Positions 9,466-19,818 of a DNA stretch of 64,000 nt are shown in pieces. The notes beneath the pieces were generated by a model. That model searched no databases. It worked only from the letters and a program-made list of their open reading frames with translations, and had not been told where the DNA came from. Each line of letters starts with the position of its first letter. Within the stretch, counting starts at the first letter, position 1. Source of the stretch: Pantoea sp. GD03673 (GTDB taxonomy: Bacteria; Pseudomonadota; Gammaproteobacteria; Enterobacterales; Enterobacteriaceae); assembly GCF_029844725.1 (NCBI RefSeq), contig NZ_JAOCKJ010000009.1:62001-126000 (forward strand), in the 5' to 3' direction. The position numbers and the translations under genes were made by a program.

Positions 9466-9488
9466 TCTACAATACGAACGTGTGTAGA
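9466..9488. repeat. Inverted repeat at the right island edge
   Basis: TCTACA, 11 bases, TGTAGA, located between the gor stop and the bidirectional terminator. It is the inverted counterpart of the dyad at 2592-2614. No target-site duplication is obvious next to either copy. Confidence 0.4.
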
Positions 9489-9501
9489 TGGGTTTTCAAC
9501 A

Positions 9502-10857
9502 CTAACCCCTCATCGTCACAAACTCTTCTGCGGCGGTCGGGTGGATCGCCACGGTGTTGTCGAAGTCTTTCTTCGTCGCACCCATTTTCAGCGCCACGGC
9601 GAAGCCCTGCAGCATCTCATCCATGCCGAATCCGATACCGTGAATGCCGACGATCTTCTCATCGGCACCTACACAGACCAGCTTCATGCGGCACGGCTGA
9701 CGATGCTGCGTCACTGCGGTATACATCGCCGTAAACGACGATTTATAAACCTTCACCTGATCGTCGCCATACTGTTCACGCGCCTGCGGCTCGGTGAGTC
9801 CTACGGTGCCAATCGGCGGATGGCTGAACACCACGGTCGGGACGTTGCTGTAATCCAGATGCTCGTCCGGCTTGTTGTTGAACAGACGCTCAGAGAGACG
9901 ACGCCCTGCTGCCACCGCCACCGGGGTCAGCTCAACCGCACCGGTGTTGTCGCCCACGGCGTAGACGCCCGACACATTAGTGTTCTGGAATTTATCGACG
10001 CGGATATAGCCTTTGTCGTTCAGCGCCACGCCCGCAGCCTGAATATTGAGATTGTCTGTTTCAGGCTCGCGGCCAATCGCCCAGACCAGGCAGTCCACCG
10101 TGTACTCACTGCCGTTTTCCAGCTGCAGCGTCAGACTGCCATCGCTGTTTTTGATCACGGCTTTCGGAATAGCTTCGGTGTGCAGCGCCGGACCTTCGGT
10201 GTTCATCACTTCAACCAGCGTCTCGGTGAGCAGCGGGTCGAAGCTGCGCAGCGGCGCATGTTTACGCACGAACAGATGGGTTTCTGAACCCAGCGCGTTT
10301 ACCACGCCCGCCAGCTCGACGGCGATGTAGCCTGCGCCGACAACCGCAGTGCGTTCTGGCAGCGCATCCAGCTCGAAGAAACCGTCGGAATCAATGCCGT
10401 ACTCCGCACCCGGAATAGAAGGGTGAACCGGACGACCGCCTGTGGCGATCAGAATGTGATTAGCCGTGATAATCTCGCCGTTAACTTCCACGCTGTGCGC
10501 ATCAACAAAGCGGGCATAGCCTTTGATCACTTCAACTTTATTTTTACCCAGCACGTTGTCATAGGAGCTGTGAATGCGATCGATGTAGGCGCTGCGATTT
10601 TTCACCAGCGTGGCCCAGTCGAAGCGGTTTACGGTGGTGTCAAAGCCATAATCCGGCCCGTAAAGATGAATAGCTTCGGCGATTTGCGCGGCATGCCACA
10701 TGATTTTTTTCGGCACGCAACCTACGTTCACGCAGGTGCCGCCCAGCTCTTTTGCTTCAATCAGGGCGCATTTCTGGCCATACATAGCCGCACGGTTAAT
10801 CGAGGCGATGCCGCCGCTGCCGCCGCCAATGGCGAGATAGTCGAAATGTCGGGTCAT
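9502..10857 (-). CDS. gor: Glutathione reductase
   Basis: 451 residues, NADPH-dependent FAD enzyme that reduces glutathione disulfide in the cytoplasm. The FAD-binding GGGSGG motif is at 11-16, and the redox disulfide [12 protein letters not shown] has Cys42 and Cys47. The NADPH Rossmann motif [14 protein letters not shown] and the C-terminal HPTAAEE with the catalytic His are intact. Sequence and length closely match E. coli Gor (450 aa). The frame stays open far upstream, but the start at 10857 ([12 protein letters not shown]) has GGAT at a suitable distance and matches the family. A start four codons earlier is possible. It is divergent from rbn. In E. coli gor is next to rlmJ; here two genes intervene. 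Confidence 0.97.
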   Translation of the reverse strand: MTRHFDYLAIGGGSGGIASINRAAMYGQKCALIEAKELGGTCVNVGCVPKKIMWHAAQIAEAIHLYGPDYGFDTTVNRFDWATLVKNRSAYIDRIHSSYDNVLGKNKVEVIKGYARFVDAHSVEVNGEIITANHILIATGGRPVHPSIPGAEYGIDSDGFFELDALPERTAVVGAGYIAVELAGVVNALGSETHLFVRKHAPLRSFDPLLTETLVEVMNTEGPALHTEAIPKAVIKNSDGSLTLQLENGSEYTVDCLVWAIGREPETDNLNIQAAGVALNDKGYIRVDKFQNTNVSGVYAVGDNTGAVELTPVAVAAGRRLSERLFNNKPDEHLDYSNVPTVVFSHPPIGTVGLTEPQAREQYGDDQVKVYKSSFTAMYTAVTQHRQPCRMKLVCVGADEKIVGIHGIGFGMDEMLQGFAVALKMGATKKDFDNTVAIHPTAAEEFVTMRG

Positions 10858-10984
10858 TGAAGTATCCATCCGGTTGCATAAAAAATTGGGGTTGAGTGTA
10901 ACGCTGCGGGTCGAAATGACGCAAAGTTTGCGCCTATGATTGTAATAGGGTTCTGTTTTTTCATCGCTATCAGGGAAGCATACC

Positions 10985-11896
10985 ATGCACCTTACTTTTC
11001 TTGGCACCGGCGGCGGTGCGCCCAGCCTGCAACGCAACGTGACCTCCATTGCTTTTACCCGGGCGCTGAGCGGTGAAACCTGGCTTTTCGACTGTGGTGA
11101 AGGCACGCAATTACAGTTTATGCGCTCCAGCCTGAAACCGGGCAAGCTGGATAAAATTTTTATTACCCACCTGCATGGCGATCATATTTTCGGGCTGCCG
11201 GGGTTACTTACCAGCCGGTCAATGGCCGGGCTGACCTCACCGATGACGGTCTATGGTCCGAAAGGCTTAAAAACCTTTGTTGAAACGGCGCTGGCGATCA
11301 GCGGCTCTTACACCGACTATCCGCTGACCATTGTTGAGATTGAGGCGGGCTGGACGCTGGATGACGGCGAGTTTCGTATCAGCGCCTGGCCGCTGATCCA
11401 CCCGGTAGAGTGTTATGGCTATCGTATTGAACAGCATGACAAACCCGGCCTGCTGGATGCGGAACGGCTGAAGGCCGAAGGCGTCCCCCGCGGCCCGTGG
11501 TTCCAGCAGCTGAAGCAGGGGGAATCTGTGACGCTGGAGGATGGACGGGTCATTAACGGTGCTGACTACCTTGGCCCGGCGACGCCCGGTAAAAAGCTGG
11601 CCATCTTTGGCGATACAGCACCCACGGAGGTTGCGCTGCAGCTGGCGGCGAATGTGGACCTGATGGTGCATGAAACCACGCTGGAGGCGTCGATGGTGGA
11701 AAAAGCCAACGGGCGCGGACACTCCACCACGCTGCAGGCGGCGGACGTGGCAAAACGCGCCGGAGCAAAACGGCTGATCGCCACCCATTTCAGCTCCCGC
11801 TATCTGGCAAAGGATATGAGTCGCCTGCTGGCCGAGTGCCAGACCATTTTCCCCAGCACCGAACTGGCCTCGGACCTGGCGGTCTTCACGGTTTAG
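10985..11896 (+). CDS. rbn: Ribonuclease BN / RNase Z family endonuclease
   Basis: 303 residues. Metallo-beta-lactamase fold: the zinc motif THLHGDH (His62, His64, Asp66, His67) is followed by [11 protein letters not shown], the RNase Z signature. Later metal ligands are seen in [34 protein letters not shown] and ATHFSSRY. E. coli Rbn (ElaC) has the same length and motif order and processes tRNA 3' ends with endo- and exonuclease activity. The ATG start is preceded by a weak AGGGAAGC site. Its position between gor and a protease gene differs from E. coli, where rbn lies elsewhere. Its stop codon overlaps the end of the convergent CPBP gene by 3 bases. Confidence 0.93.
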   Translation: MHLTFLGTGGGAPSLQRNVTSIAFTRALSGETWLFDCGEGTQLQFMRSSLKPGKLDKIFITHLHGDHIFGLPGLLTSRSMAGLTSPMTVYGPKGLKTFVETALAISGSYTDYPLTIVEIEAGWTLDDGEFRISAWPLIHPVECYGYRIEQHDKPGLLDAERLKAEGVPRGPWFQQLKQGESVTLEDGRVINGADYLGPATPGKKLAIFGDTAPTEVALQLAANVDLMVHETTLEASMVEKANGRGHSTTLQAADVAKRAGAKRLIATHFSSRYLAKDMSRLLAECQTIFPSTELASDLAVFTV

Positions 11897-12711
11897 TGTT
11901 GCAGCGCCGGATAAGTAAAGAAAAGCAGGTGGGTGAGGTTAAGGGCAAAGTGCAGGGCGGTCGCTAGCCATAAGCGGCCGCTCCAGTGCCACGCCAGACC
12001 ATAAAGCAGCCCTGCCAGCGTCGCGAAAACCACCAGCAGCATGCCGCCAGGGGCGTGCGCCAGCCCGAACAGCAGCGCGCTTAGCAGTAGCGCGGGCATC
12101 CCGCCCAGCGCCTCTCTCAGCCGCTGTTGCAGATAGCCCCGAAACAGCGCCTCTTCGGCCAGCGAAACAAAAAACAGATTCGCCAGCATAAACGCCCCCA
12201 GCCACGGCGGAAAGTGAGGCTCCACGGCCAGACCGCCTAGCAGCACGGCGCTAACCAGCAGCAGCGGAACGGCGGCGATTAACGCCAGCGCGGCTATCCA
12301 CGGATAACGTGGCGGGCAGGCGCGGGCGCGGAACAGTGTGGGCAGGCAGGCCAGCAGGACAAAGGGGATCAGCGCTTTATCAGCGTTGAAGGAGAAACTG
12401 AACGGCAGGCTTTGCGCGCCCGCCTTTACGTTATCGACCTGAAGGGGATTATTAAAGCCAGGAAAGAGATGGAGCAGTAATCCCAGTGAAATCAGCACCA
12501 GCAGCGCTTCGCTGACGAGGTGCCGCCGGGAAGGGGCCGGATGCCAGCGTCGCAGTGCGGCCAGCACCCCGGTGCCCGCCAGCAGCGGCAGCACCGGCCA
12601 CGTCAGAACATGATGATAAAACCCCAGTCCGACGGCGAATGCTAACAGCAACAGTGCCAGCCGTCGGGCGGGTTGCAGCGCACCCAGCGCGCCAGCCAGC
12701 AGAATCCACAT
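11893..12711 (-). CDS. CPBP-family intramembrane metalloprotease
   Basis: 272 residues, mostly hydrophobic with about 8 predicted membrane helices. It has the three CPBP (CAAX protease/bacteriocin-processing) motifs: EEALFRG (Glu186-Glu187, Arg191), a His in FGLAHAPGG (His219) and HFALN (His254, Asn258). These form the intramembrane active site of the family, known from Rce1 and bacterial CPBP proteins. The substrate in enterobacteria is unknown. The start lies 14 bases after the rlmJ stop on the same strand, so the two are probably co-transcribed, although no clear ribosome-binding site is seen. The 3' end overlaps the convergent rbn gene. It is not part of this neighbourhood in E. coli. Confidence 0.88.
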   Translation of the reverse strand: MWILLAGALGALQPARRLALLLLAFAVGLGFYHHVLTWPVLPLLAGTGVLAALRRWHPAPSRRHLVSEALLVLISLGLLLHLFPGFNNPLQVDNVKAGAQSLPFSFSFNADKALIPFVLLACLPTLFRARACPPRYPWIAALALIAAVPLLLVSAVLLGGLAVEPHFPPWLGAFMLANLFFVSLAEEALFRGYLQQRLREALGGMPALLLSALLFGLAHAPGGMLLVVFATLAGLLYGLAWHWSGRLWLATALHFALNLTHLLFFTYPALQH

Positions 12712-12725
12712 CAGGCCGGACGCGG

Positions 12726-13568
12726 TTATTCAGGTACGATCTGGTTCACGACCGCGTGGCCGGTTCCGGCGGGCACCAGCTTTTTGTGCAGCCACGGCAG
12801 CAGGCTTTCCATCTGCTGCGCCAGCTTCCACGGCGGGTTAATCACGATCATACCGGAGGCGGTCATGCCGCGCTGATCGCTGTCAGGACGGGTCGCCAGT
12901 TCAATCTGCAGGATATTGCGGATGCCGGTTGCTTCCAGGTCGCGCAGCATATGCTTGATCTGCTGGCGTAACACCACCGGATACCACAGCGCGAAAACGC
13001 CGGTGCCAAAGCGTTTATGGCCTTCCTGAATCCCTTTCACCACCGCCTGATAGTCGCTTTTCATCTCATACGGCGGGTCAATCAGCACCAGACCGCGACG
13101 CGACAGCGGGGGCAGTTTTGCTTTTAGCTGCTGATAGCCGTCGGCACGCTCGACGCGCGCGCGGTTATCTTTGCTGAACTCGTTGCGCAGCAGCGGGTAG
13201 TCGCTGGAGTGCAGCTCAGTGAGTTGCAGCCTGTCATCTTCACGCAGCAGATGGCGCGCAATCAGCGGGGAGCCGGGATAGTAGCGCAGCGTGCCGCTGC
13301 GGTTCAGCGCCCTGATCGCCTCAAAATAGGGTTGCAGGAGTTCCGGCGCATCGGGCTGCTGCCAGATACGTGCAATGCCTTCCAGATATTCACCGGTACG
13401 CTCGGCGTGCTCACCGCTCAGCTGGTAGCGGCCAGCACCTGCGTGGGTGTCCAGGTAGAAAAACGGTTTTTCTTTCTCTTTCAGCGCCGTGATGATCAGG
13501 CTCAGAACGGTGTGCTTCAGCACGTCGGCATGGTTGCCAGCATGGAAGCTATGGCGATAACTCAGCAT
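12726..13568 (-). CDS. rlmJ: 23S rRNA (adenine2030-N6)-methyltransferase
   Basis: 280 residues, the same length as E. coli RlmJ (YhiR) and very similar from end to end, beginning MLSYRHSFHAGNHADVLKH. The SAM site YLDTHAGAGRY and catalytic motif IDPPYE are intact. It methylates A2030 of 23S rRNA. Divergent from prlC across a 429-base gap. The CPBP protease gene follows closely on the same strand. Confidence 0.96.
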   Translation of the reverse strand: MLSYRHSFHAGNHADVLKHTVLSLIITALKEKEKPFFYLDTHAGAGRYQLSGEHAERTGEYLEGIARIWQQPDAPELLQPYFEAIRALNRSGTLRYYPGSPLIARHLLREDDRLQLTELHSSDYPLLRNEFSKDNRARVERADGYQQLKAKLPPLSRRGLVLIDPPYEMKSDYQAVVKGIQEGHKRFGTGVFALWYPVVLRQQIKHMLRDLEATGIRNILQIELATRPDSDQRGMTASGMIVINPPWKLAQQMESLLPWLHKKLVPAGTGHAVVNQIVPE

Positions 13569-13997
13569 TGTTTATCCTGTTGAATGTATAAGGTTTTAAT
13601 TGATGGAAAATCAATTTATACCAATTATTACCCCACGTATTACCCACAGAACGACGCACAGCAACCGATGCAGGAAAAGCATGAGAATCCGCGATTATAT
13701 CAGGGATGGCCTGGCGATGGGCCAGAAGCGTGAGAACAAATCGGGATTGCCGGGCGCGCGTCAGTGCAGGGCGATGTGTTACCGGCCTTCAGACGCGAAA
13801 AGTGGCCGCAAAACCTCCGCTGCTTTCCTCTTCATCCCTTTTTATGGGACGCAGGCCTGCATCATCCGTGCGGTGATTAGCGCGTTTCTTCCCCACCTCA
13901 ACCTGGCGGCCATTGATTTTCGCTACACTAAGCCGCATGTTACTTAGATTGCGTTGCGCGACCCGCTGCGCCCCATACATCGATAAAGGACTGCGCT
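13569..13997. promoter_or_regulatory. Divergent rlmJ / prlC promoter region
   Basis: 429 bases with no supported gene. A short + frame (13600-13947) is not conserved-looking and lacks a good ribosome-binding site. CCCCATACAT at 13971-13980, just upstream of the prlC ATG, resembles a sigma-32 -10 element (CCCCATnT). prlC-rsmJ is a heat-shock operon in E. coli, but no good CTTGAAA -35 lies at the right distance, so this is only suggestive. Confidence 0.35.
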
Positions 13998-16040
13998 ATG
14001 ACCAATCCGCTACTGACATCTTTTACGCTCCCCCCTTTTTCTGCCATACAGCCTGAACATGTCGTGCCTGCCGTGACGGAAGTGCTGAGCCAATGCCGCG
14101 CAGAAGTCGAAAAAGTGGTGGCGCAGGGCGCGCCTTACACCTGGGATAACCTGGTGCAGCCGCTGGCAGAAACCGACGATCGCCTGAGCCGCATTTTCTC
14201 TCCGGTCAGCCATCTTAATTCGGTAAAAAACAGCCCGGAGCTGCGTGAAGCCTACGAGCAGACGCTGCCGCTGCTGTCTGAATACAGTACCTGGGTTGGT
14301 CAGCATGAAGGCCTCTATCAGGCGTATCGCAACCTGAAAGAGGGCGATCAGTACGCTGCACTGGATCTGGCGCAGAAGAAAGCGGTCGATAACGCCCTGC
14401 GTGATTTTGAACTCTCCGGCATCGGTCTGCCGAAAGAGAAACAGCAGCGCTATGGCGAAATCGCCGCACGTCTCTCTGAGCTGGGGTCGGCTTACAGCAA
14501 CAACGTGCTCGATGCCACTATGGGCTGGAGCAAGCTGATTACCGATGAAAGCGAGCTGGCGGGTATGCCGGAAAGCGCACTGGCAGCGGCAAAAGCCCAG
14601 GCCGAAGCCAAAGAGCAGGAAGGCTGGCTGCTGACGCTGGATATCCCAAGCTATCTGCCGGTCATGACCTACTGCGATAACGCGGCACTGCGTGAAGAGA
14701 TGTACCGCGCCTATGCAACGCGCGCCTCGGATCAGGGGCCGAACGCCGGTAAGTGGGACAACGGCCCTATCATGGCGGAAGAACTGGCGCTGCGTCACGA
14801 GCTGGCACAGCTGCTGGGCTTCGACTCCTACGCGGATAAATCGCTGGCGACCAAAATGGCGCAAAGCCCGTCTCAGGTGATCGACTTCCTCAATGACCTG
14901 GCTGAACGCGCCCGCCCGCAGGGTGAAAAAGAGCTGGAGCAGCTGCGTGCCTTCGCGCAGAAAGAGCATGGCGTTGAGCAGCTGAATCCGTGGGATCTCA
15001 CCTATTACGGTGAAAAACAGAAGCAGCATCTCTACACCATCAGCGATGAGCAGCTGCGCCCTTACTTCCCGGAAGAGCGTGCGGTTGCCGGTCTGTTTGA
15101 AGTGGTGAAACGCATTTACGGTATCACGGCGAAGCAGCGTACCGACGTTGAGGTTTATCATCCTGACGTGAAGTTCTTCGATCTGTTCGATGAAACCGGC
15201 GAACTGCGCGGCAGCTTCTACCTCGATCTCTACGCCCGCGAGCACAAACGCGGCGGTGCCTGGATGGATGACTGCGTCGGCCAGATGCGTAAAGCCGACG
15301 GCAGCCTGCAGAAGCCTGTTGCTTACCTGACCTGTAACTTTAACCGTCCGGTGAAAGGCAAGCCTGCGCTCTTCACCCATGACGAAGTGATTACCCTGTT
15401 CCATGAGTTTGGTCATGGCCTGCACCACATGCTGACGCGCATTGAAGCGCCTGGCGTGTCCGGTATCAGCGGTGTGCCGTGGGATGCGGTCGAGCTGCCA
15501 AGCCAGTTCATGGAAAACTGGTGCTGGGAGCCAGAAGCGCTGGCGTTTATCTCCGGTCATTTTGAGACCGGTGAACCGCTGCCGAAAGCCCTGCTGGATA
15601 AAATGCTGGCGGCGAAGAATTATCAGGCTGCGCTGTTTATCCTGCGTCAGCTGGAGTTCGGCCTGTTCGATTTCCGTCTTCACACCGAGTTTAACCCGGA
15701 AAAAGGCGCGCAGATTCTGGAAACCCTGCGCGAAGTGAAAAGCCGCGTAGCGGTGGTTCCGGGACCGGAATGGGGCCGTTTCCCGCACGCCTTCAGCCAC
15801 ATTTTTGCGGGCGGCTATGCGGCGGGTTACTACAGCTATCTGTGGGCAGACGTGCTGGCGGCGGATGCTTACTCCCGCTTCGAAGAAGAGGGCATCTTCA
15901 ACCGTGAAACCGGTCAGTCGTTCCTGGATAACATCCTGACGCGTGGCGGTTCTGAAGAGCCGATGGAGCTTTTCAAACGCTTCCGTGGCCGTGAACCGCA
16001 GCTTGATGCGATGCTGGAACATTACGGCATTCAGGGATAA
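13998..16040 (+). CDS. prlC: Oligopeptidase A
   Basis: 680 residues, as in E. coli. M3-family zinc metallopeptidase: [10 protein letters not shown] contains the HExxH motif (His469, Glu470, His473), and the third zinc ligand Glu lies in the [10 protein letters not shown] segment. It degrades short peptides in the cytoplasm, including cleaved signal peptides. Its stop is 8 bases before the rsmJ start, so the two form an operon as in E. coli. A long antisense open frame opposite it is only a shadow of GC-rich codon use. Confidence 0.97.
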   Translation: MTNPLLTSFTLPPFSAIQPEHVVPAVTEVLSQCRAEVEKVVAQGAPYTWDNLVQPLAETDDRLSRIFSPVSHLNSVKNSPELREAYEQTLPLLSEYSTWVGQHEGLYQAYRNLKEGDQYAALDLAQKKAVDNALRDFELSGIGLPKEKQQRYGEIAARLSELGSAYSNNVLDATMGWSKLITDESELAGMPESALAAAKAQAEAKEQEGWLLTLDIPSYLPVMTYCDNAALREEMYRAYATRASDQGPNAGKWDNGPIMAEELALRHELAQLLGFDSYADKSLATKMAQSPSQVIDFLNDLAERARPQGEKELEQLRAFAQKEHGVEQLNPWDLTYYGEKQKQHLYTISDEQLRPYFPEERAVAGLFEVVKRIYGITAKQRTDVEVYHPDVKFFDLFDETGELRGSFYLDLYAREHKRGGAWMDDCVGQMRKADGSLQKPVAYLTCNFNRPVKGKPALFTHDEVITLFHEFGHGLHHMLTRIEAPGVSGISGVPWDAVELPSQFMENWCWEPEALAFISGHFETGEPLPKALLDKMLAAKNYQAALFILRQLEFGLFDFRLHTEFNPEKGAQILETLREVKSRVAVVPGPEWGRFPHAFSHIFAGGYAAGYYSYLWADVLAADAYSRFEEEGIFNRETGQSFLDNILTRGGSEEPMELFKRFRGREPQLDAMLEHYGIQG

Positions 16041-16048
16041 GTCGGTTC

Positions 16049-16795
16049 GTGAAAATCTGTTTGCTCGATGAATCAGGCACCGGAGACGGTGCCTTATCAC
16101 GTTTAGCGCAGCGCTGGCAGCTGACCCACGACGAAGATGCGCTGCTGGCGCTGGTCCAGACCGCTTCGCACCTTGAACTGCGCAAGCGTGATGAGCCAAA
16201 GCTGGGCGGTATCTTTGTTGATTTCGTCACCGGCGCAATGGCGCATCGCCGTCGCTTCGGCGGTGGACGCGGTGAAGCCGTCGCCAAAGCGGTCGGCATC
16301 AAAGGCGGTTATCTGCCGGATGTGGTCGATGCCACGGCGGGACTGGGACGTGATGCGTTTGTGCTGGCGGCGCTGGGCTGTCGGGTACGAATGCTGGAGC
16401 GTCATCCGGTGGTCGCTGCGCTGCTGGAGGATGGATTACAGCGCGGGTATCAGGATGCGGAAATTGGCCCCTGGCTCCGCGAGCGCCTGACGCTGATTCA
16501 TGCCGCCAGTGCGCAGGCGCTGGGCGAAATTACCCCGCAGCCGGATGTCGTCTATCTTGACCCGATGTATCCCCATCGTCAGAAAAGTGCGCTGGTGAAA
16601 AAGGAGATGCGGGTGTTTCAGTCGCTGGTGGGGCCGGATGAAGATGCCGATGCGCTCCTGGAACCGGCCCGGCGGCTGGCGAAGAAACGTATTGTGGTGA
16701 AACGGCCAGACTATGCCCCGCCGCTGGCGGGTGTCGTCACGCAGGCGGCTGTGGTCACGAAAAGCCATCGCTTCGATATTTATCCCCCGCTGTAA
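16049..16795 (+). CDS. rsmJ: 16S rRNA (guanine1516-N2)-methyltransferase
   Basis: 248 residues, GTG start. SAM-binding motif [11 protein letters not shown] begins at Asp94, and the catalytic DPMYPH begins at Asp171. The segment [19 protein letters not shown] and the whole length match E. coli RsmJ (YhiQ). It methylates G1516 of 16S rRNA. Second gene of the prlC operon, followed by a terminator shared with convergent uspA. Confidence 0.95.
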   Translation: MKICLLDESGTGDGALSRLAQRWQLTHDEDALLALVQTASHLELRKRDEPKLGGIFVDFVTGAMAHRRRFGGGRGEAVAKAVGIKGGYLPDVVDATAGLGRDAFVLAALGCRVRMLERHPVVAALLEDGLQRGYQDAEIGPWLRERLTLIHAASAQALGEITPQPDVVYLDPMYPHRQKSALVKKEMRVFQSLVGPDEDADALLEPARRLAKKRIVVKRPDYAPPLAGVVTQAAVVTKSHRFDIYPPL

Positions 16796-16805
16796 ACGCA
16801 TAAAA

Positions 16806-16828
16806 AAAGCCGGCCTGGTGCCGGCTTT
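16806..16828. terminator. Bidirectional terminator between rsmJ and uspA
   Basis: 9-bp perfect stem AAAGCCGGC / GCCGGCTTT with a 5-base loop. It has an A run on the left (a T run for uspA on the minus strand) and a short T tract on the right. Confidence 0.85.
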
Positions 16829-16847
16829 ATGCATTTATGCGGCTGAA

Positions 16848-17285
16848 TTACGCCTCGTCTTCATCGCGCAGCGGCACAATCAGCATGTCGATGTGCACGG
16901 TGTTGATCAGCTGGCGGGCAGAAGACATCAGCTTGCTCCAGAAATCCTGATGATGACCACACACCACCAGATCAACGTCATATTTTTTAATGGCATCAAC
17001 CAGCACCTGGCCGAGGTCGCCGCTGCCGCTCAGTGTCTCACTGATCGGGTAGCCTGCGGCATCTGATAAGCCTTTCAGTGCTGAGTGCGTCTCTTCAGAG
17101 ATGCGCTTCTGCATATCCCCTAAGTTGACATCAATCAGGCCGGTGTAGAGGTCGGAGTAATTCACATCAACGTGAATCAGGGAAATTCTGGCATCGTACG
17201 GACGAGCCAGCGAGACGGCCTTATCCACCAGCAACTGGCTTTCGGGAGAAAGGTCTACTGCAATCAGGATGTGTTTATAAGCCAT
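16848..17285 (-). CDS. uspA: Universal stress protein A
   Basis: 145 residues starting [23 protein letters not shown], nearly the length and sequence of E. coli UspA (144 aa). Small alpha/beta cytoplasmic protein induced by growth arrest and stress. Like E. coli UspA it lacks the G-2x-G-9x-G(S/T) ATP-binding motif seen in other Usp proteins. Ribosome-binding site AAGGAG upstream. Divergent from uspB, as in E. coli, with a long regulatory gap. dtpB, which follows uspA in E. coli, is absent here. Confidence 0.96.
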   Translation of the reverse strand: MAYKHILIAVDLSPESQLLVDKAVSLARPYDARISLIHVDVNYSDLYTGLIDVNLGDMQKRISEETHSALKGLSDAAGYPISETLSGSGDLGQVLVDAIKKYDVDLVVCGHHQDFWSKLMSSARQLINTVHIDMLIVPLRDEDEA

Positions 17286-17699
17286 GATAAAACTCCTTTC
17301 ACGAGATTAAGGATGGCATCCGGTGTTCCTGCCGCGTCACAGCTTAGCGAAATCCTTTGCGCGAGCGGGCGATGAGCGCCACCAAAGTGTCGACCTGCGT
17401 TGCAGGTGATGATGTTGTTATGCTCTGAGTATAGCCTTCTCTGACCGCAATTGCTGCCGTTGCCGCCTGGCTTATGAATAAGATCAAGGCGATGTCCGGT
17501 TTACTCGCGCTGAACGAAAATCATCGTTGGAAAAAATGTAAAGAATTCTCCTACACTGAAAAAAGGCGGTCCGGTTCGCAGCCGCTCAGGGGGTCGAAAA
17601 TTTTCGCAGTCCGGTGATTCAGTGGCTGGTTTTTTCTGCAGGCGGATACGGTGTCTGACGCTGGGTCTGTAGCTGCGATGCCAGCCGGGAGGGGAGAAT
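17286..17699. promoter_or_regulatory. uspA / uspB divergent promoter region
   Basis: 414 bases with no gene. A TATACT-like -10 for uspA is visible on the minus strand near 17429-17434. uspB in E. coli depends on sigma-S; no element here is certain enough to place its promoter. Confidence 0.4.
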
Positions 17700-18035
17700 A
17701 TGATCAGCACTATTGCGCTTTTTTGGGCTCTTTGTGTGGTGTGTATCGTGAATATGGCGCGCTATTTTTCATCGCTGCGTGCGCTGCTGGCGGTATTACG
17801 GGGCTGTGATCCGCTGCTGTATCAGTATGTCGATGGGGCGGGATTTTTCACCTCTCACGGTCAGCCGAGCAAGCAGGTGCGGCTGGTCACGTATATCTGG
17901 GCAAAGCGCTATCTTGACCATCATGACGATGAGTTTATCCGGCGCTGCGAGCGGGTGCGGGGGCAGTTTCTTCTGACCAGCGCGCTGTGCGGACTGGTGG
18001 TGATTAGTCTGGTGGCGCTGGCGATCTGGCATTAA
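17700..18035 (+). CDS. uspB: Universal stress protein B
   Basis: 111 residues, exactly the E. coli length. Inner-membrane protein with one hydrophobic helix at each end (residues about 3-25 and 88-108) and a basic central part. It starts [34 protein letters not shown] ribosome-binding site precedes the ATG. E. coli UspB is sigma-S dependent and linked to ethanol tolerance in stationary phase. It is convergent with pitA, with a terminator between. Confidence 0.95.
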   Translation: MISTIALFWALCVVCIVNMARYFSSLRALLAVLRGCDPLLYQYVDGAGFFTSHGQPSKQVRLVTYIWAKRYLDHHDDEFIRRCERVRGQFLLTSALCGLVVISLVALAIWH

Positions 18036-18061
18036 AAAAGGGCGACCCGGGCCGCCCTTTT
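18036..18061. terminator. Bidirectional terminator between uspB and pitA
   Basis: 9-bp stem AAAAGGGCG / CGCCCTTTT around a GC-rich loop, with an A run before and a T run after. The stem starts 1 base after the uspB stop codon. Confidence 0.85.
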
Positions 18062-18072
18062 GTCTGCTGGCA

Positions 18073-19575
18073 TCACACCAGTTTTAAGGCAAGCCAGTAG
18101 AGCGAACCTGATAGCAGAATACAGACCGGCAGGGTGAAGACCCACGCCATGGCGATATTCTTGATGGTCCGGCTCTGCAATCCGCCACCGTCAACCAGCA
18201 TCGTACCGGCTACCGATGAAGAGAGGATATGCGTAGTGGAGACGGGCATACCGGTATAGCTGGCAACGCCAATCGACAGCGCGGCTGTCACCTGCGCTGA
18301 CATGCCCTGCGCATAGGTCATGCCTTTTTTACCAATCTTCTCACCAATGGTGGTGGCAACACGACGCCAGCCAATCATGGTGCCGATGCCCAGCGCCAGC
18401 GCCACGGCCACAATAATCCAGATCGGCGCATACTCGATGGTGCCAAGCAGGTCGCTTTTCAGCTTATTGAGGAAGCGTTTGTCATCCGGCGAGGTCTCCT
18501 CCAGACGGGCCGCTTTATCAGCGGTATCGGAGATGCACAGCAGCAGACGACGCATCTGACCGCGCTGATCAACCGTCAGCTGGTCGTAGCTCTGCAGATT
18601 ATTCAGCAACACCTGAGCACGCTGAACCGCCTGCAAGGCGCGTGCGCTGTCACAGTGGAACTCCTGCGGGCTGGTCGCGGGCACTTCTTCCGGCGTTGGC
18701 AGCTTAGGCGGTGCCATCTGGATGATGTGCGTCAGCGAGGCGTTATGCTGCTGGTAATACTGCTCCAGGTGATTGACCGCATCGCGGGTACGCGTGATGT
18801 CATAACCGGAGGCATTCATATTAACCACGAAGCCCGCCGGTGCCACGCCAATCAGGACCAGCATGATCAGGCCAATGCCTTTCTGACCGTCATTCGCACC
18901 GTGCGAATAGCTCACGCCAATTGCCGAGACAATCAGGGCGATACGGGTCCAGAACGGTGGCTTTTTCTTGCCGTCGATCTTCTCGCGATCAGCAGGCGTC
19001 ATATGAATACGCGCACGCTTTTTGGTGTTGCTCCAGTAGCGACGCAGAATAAAGATTAAGCCGCCCGCTATCACCAGGCCGACAATCGGCGACAGGATCA
19101 GAGAAAGGAAGATGTTCAGTACTTTCGGGATGTTGAGCGCATCAACCACCGAGGTTCCGCTCATCAGGGCGTTGGTCAGACCGATACCGATAATGGCACC
19201 GATCAGCGTATGGGAGCTGGAGGCTGGCAGACCGAGATACCAGGTGCCGAGGTTCCAGATAATCGCCGCCAGCAGCATAGAAAACACCATGGCGAGACCG
19301 TGAGCCGATCCAACATTTAACAACAGATCGGTGGGAAGCATGTGAACAATAGCGTAAGCGACACTCAATCCACCGAGCAGCACGCCAAGGAAGTTGAATA
19401 CACCCGCCATCACCACAGCAAGCTGGGCACGCATGGCACGCGTATAGATGACCGTCGCAACTGCGTTGGCCGTGTCGTGGAAACCGTTGATTGCTTCGTA
19501 AAACAATACAAACAGCAGGGCAAGAACCAATAACAGGCTAGTACTGAGGTCTAGACCAGCAAACAGATGTAGCAT
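18073..19575 (-). CDS. pitA: Low-affinity inorganic phosphate transporter
   Basis: 500 residues from the chosen start ([10 protein letters not shown]), matching E. coli PitA (499 aa). The frame also allows a start at 19602, nine codons earlier; neither has a strong ribosome-binding site. Inner-membrane PiT-family symporter with about ten helices. The duplicated signatures [11 protein letters not shown] (N-terminal) and [12 protein letters not shown] (middle) bind phosphate. It takes up metal-phosphate complexes with protons. The central soluble loop (about 270-370) diverges from E. coli, as is usual for this family. Confidence 0.95.
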   Translation of the reverse strand: MLHLFAGLDLSTSLLLVLALLFVLFYEAINGFHDTANAVATVIYTRAMRAQLAVVMAGVFNFLGVLLGGLSVAYAIVHMLPTDLLLNVGSAHGLAMVFSMLLAAIIWNLGTWYLGLPASSSHTLIGAIIGIGLTNALMSGTSVVDALNIPKVLNIFLSLILSPIVGLVIAGGLIFILRRYWSNTKKRARIHMTPADREKIDGKKKPPFWTRIALIVSAIGVSYSHGANDGQKGIGLIMLVLIGVAPAGFVVNMNASGYDITRTRDAVNHLEQYYQQHNASLTHIIQMAPPKLPTPEEVPATSPQEFHCDSARALQAVQRAQVLLNNLQSYDQLTVDQRGQMRRLLLCISDTADKAARLEETSPDDKRFLNKLKSDLLGTIEYAPIWIIVAVALALGIGTMIGWRRVATTIGEKIGKKGMTYAQGMSAQVTAALSIGVASYTGMPVSTTHILSSSVAGTMLVDGGGLQSRTIKNIAMAWVFTLPVCILLSGSLYWLALKLV

Positions 19576-19818
19576 AAACGTTACGCCATTTTTGGAGGAC
19601 ATGAACGCGGCGCATTATCCGCGACAACGTGCTGTATGGGAAAGGAAAATATAGCGTTAATTTAACCTTTCGGTGTAAGGCATAAGGGGAAGTCAGCTAA
19701 AAAGGGTTACATATTAAGCAGTTACAATATGACACATTTACGGCAATTTTTTGACGCTGGCGTCTCAGTGAGCAGATCACTACAATCTGCGCCTTTCCCG
19801 TTAAGTGAGTGAACCGCA

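Noticed and set aside
2592-9488. The island as a prophage or integrative element with its own integrase
   Set aside because: No complete integrase, transposase, phage structural gene or tRNA attachment site is present; only one gene and edge repeats are seen.
9445-10287. Antisense frame opposite gor
   Set aside because: Covered by gor, which is full length and intact.
13600-13947. Short + strand frame in the rlmJ-prlC gap
   Set aside because: No ribosome-binding site, no hydrophobic or domain pattern, and it spans a promoter region.
14010-16199. Very long antisense open frame (729 codons) opposite prlC and the rsmJ start
   Set aside because: It mirrors the GC-rich codon pattern of prlC, which is an unmistakable conserved gene; no ribosome-binding site or domain is seen.
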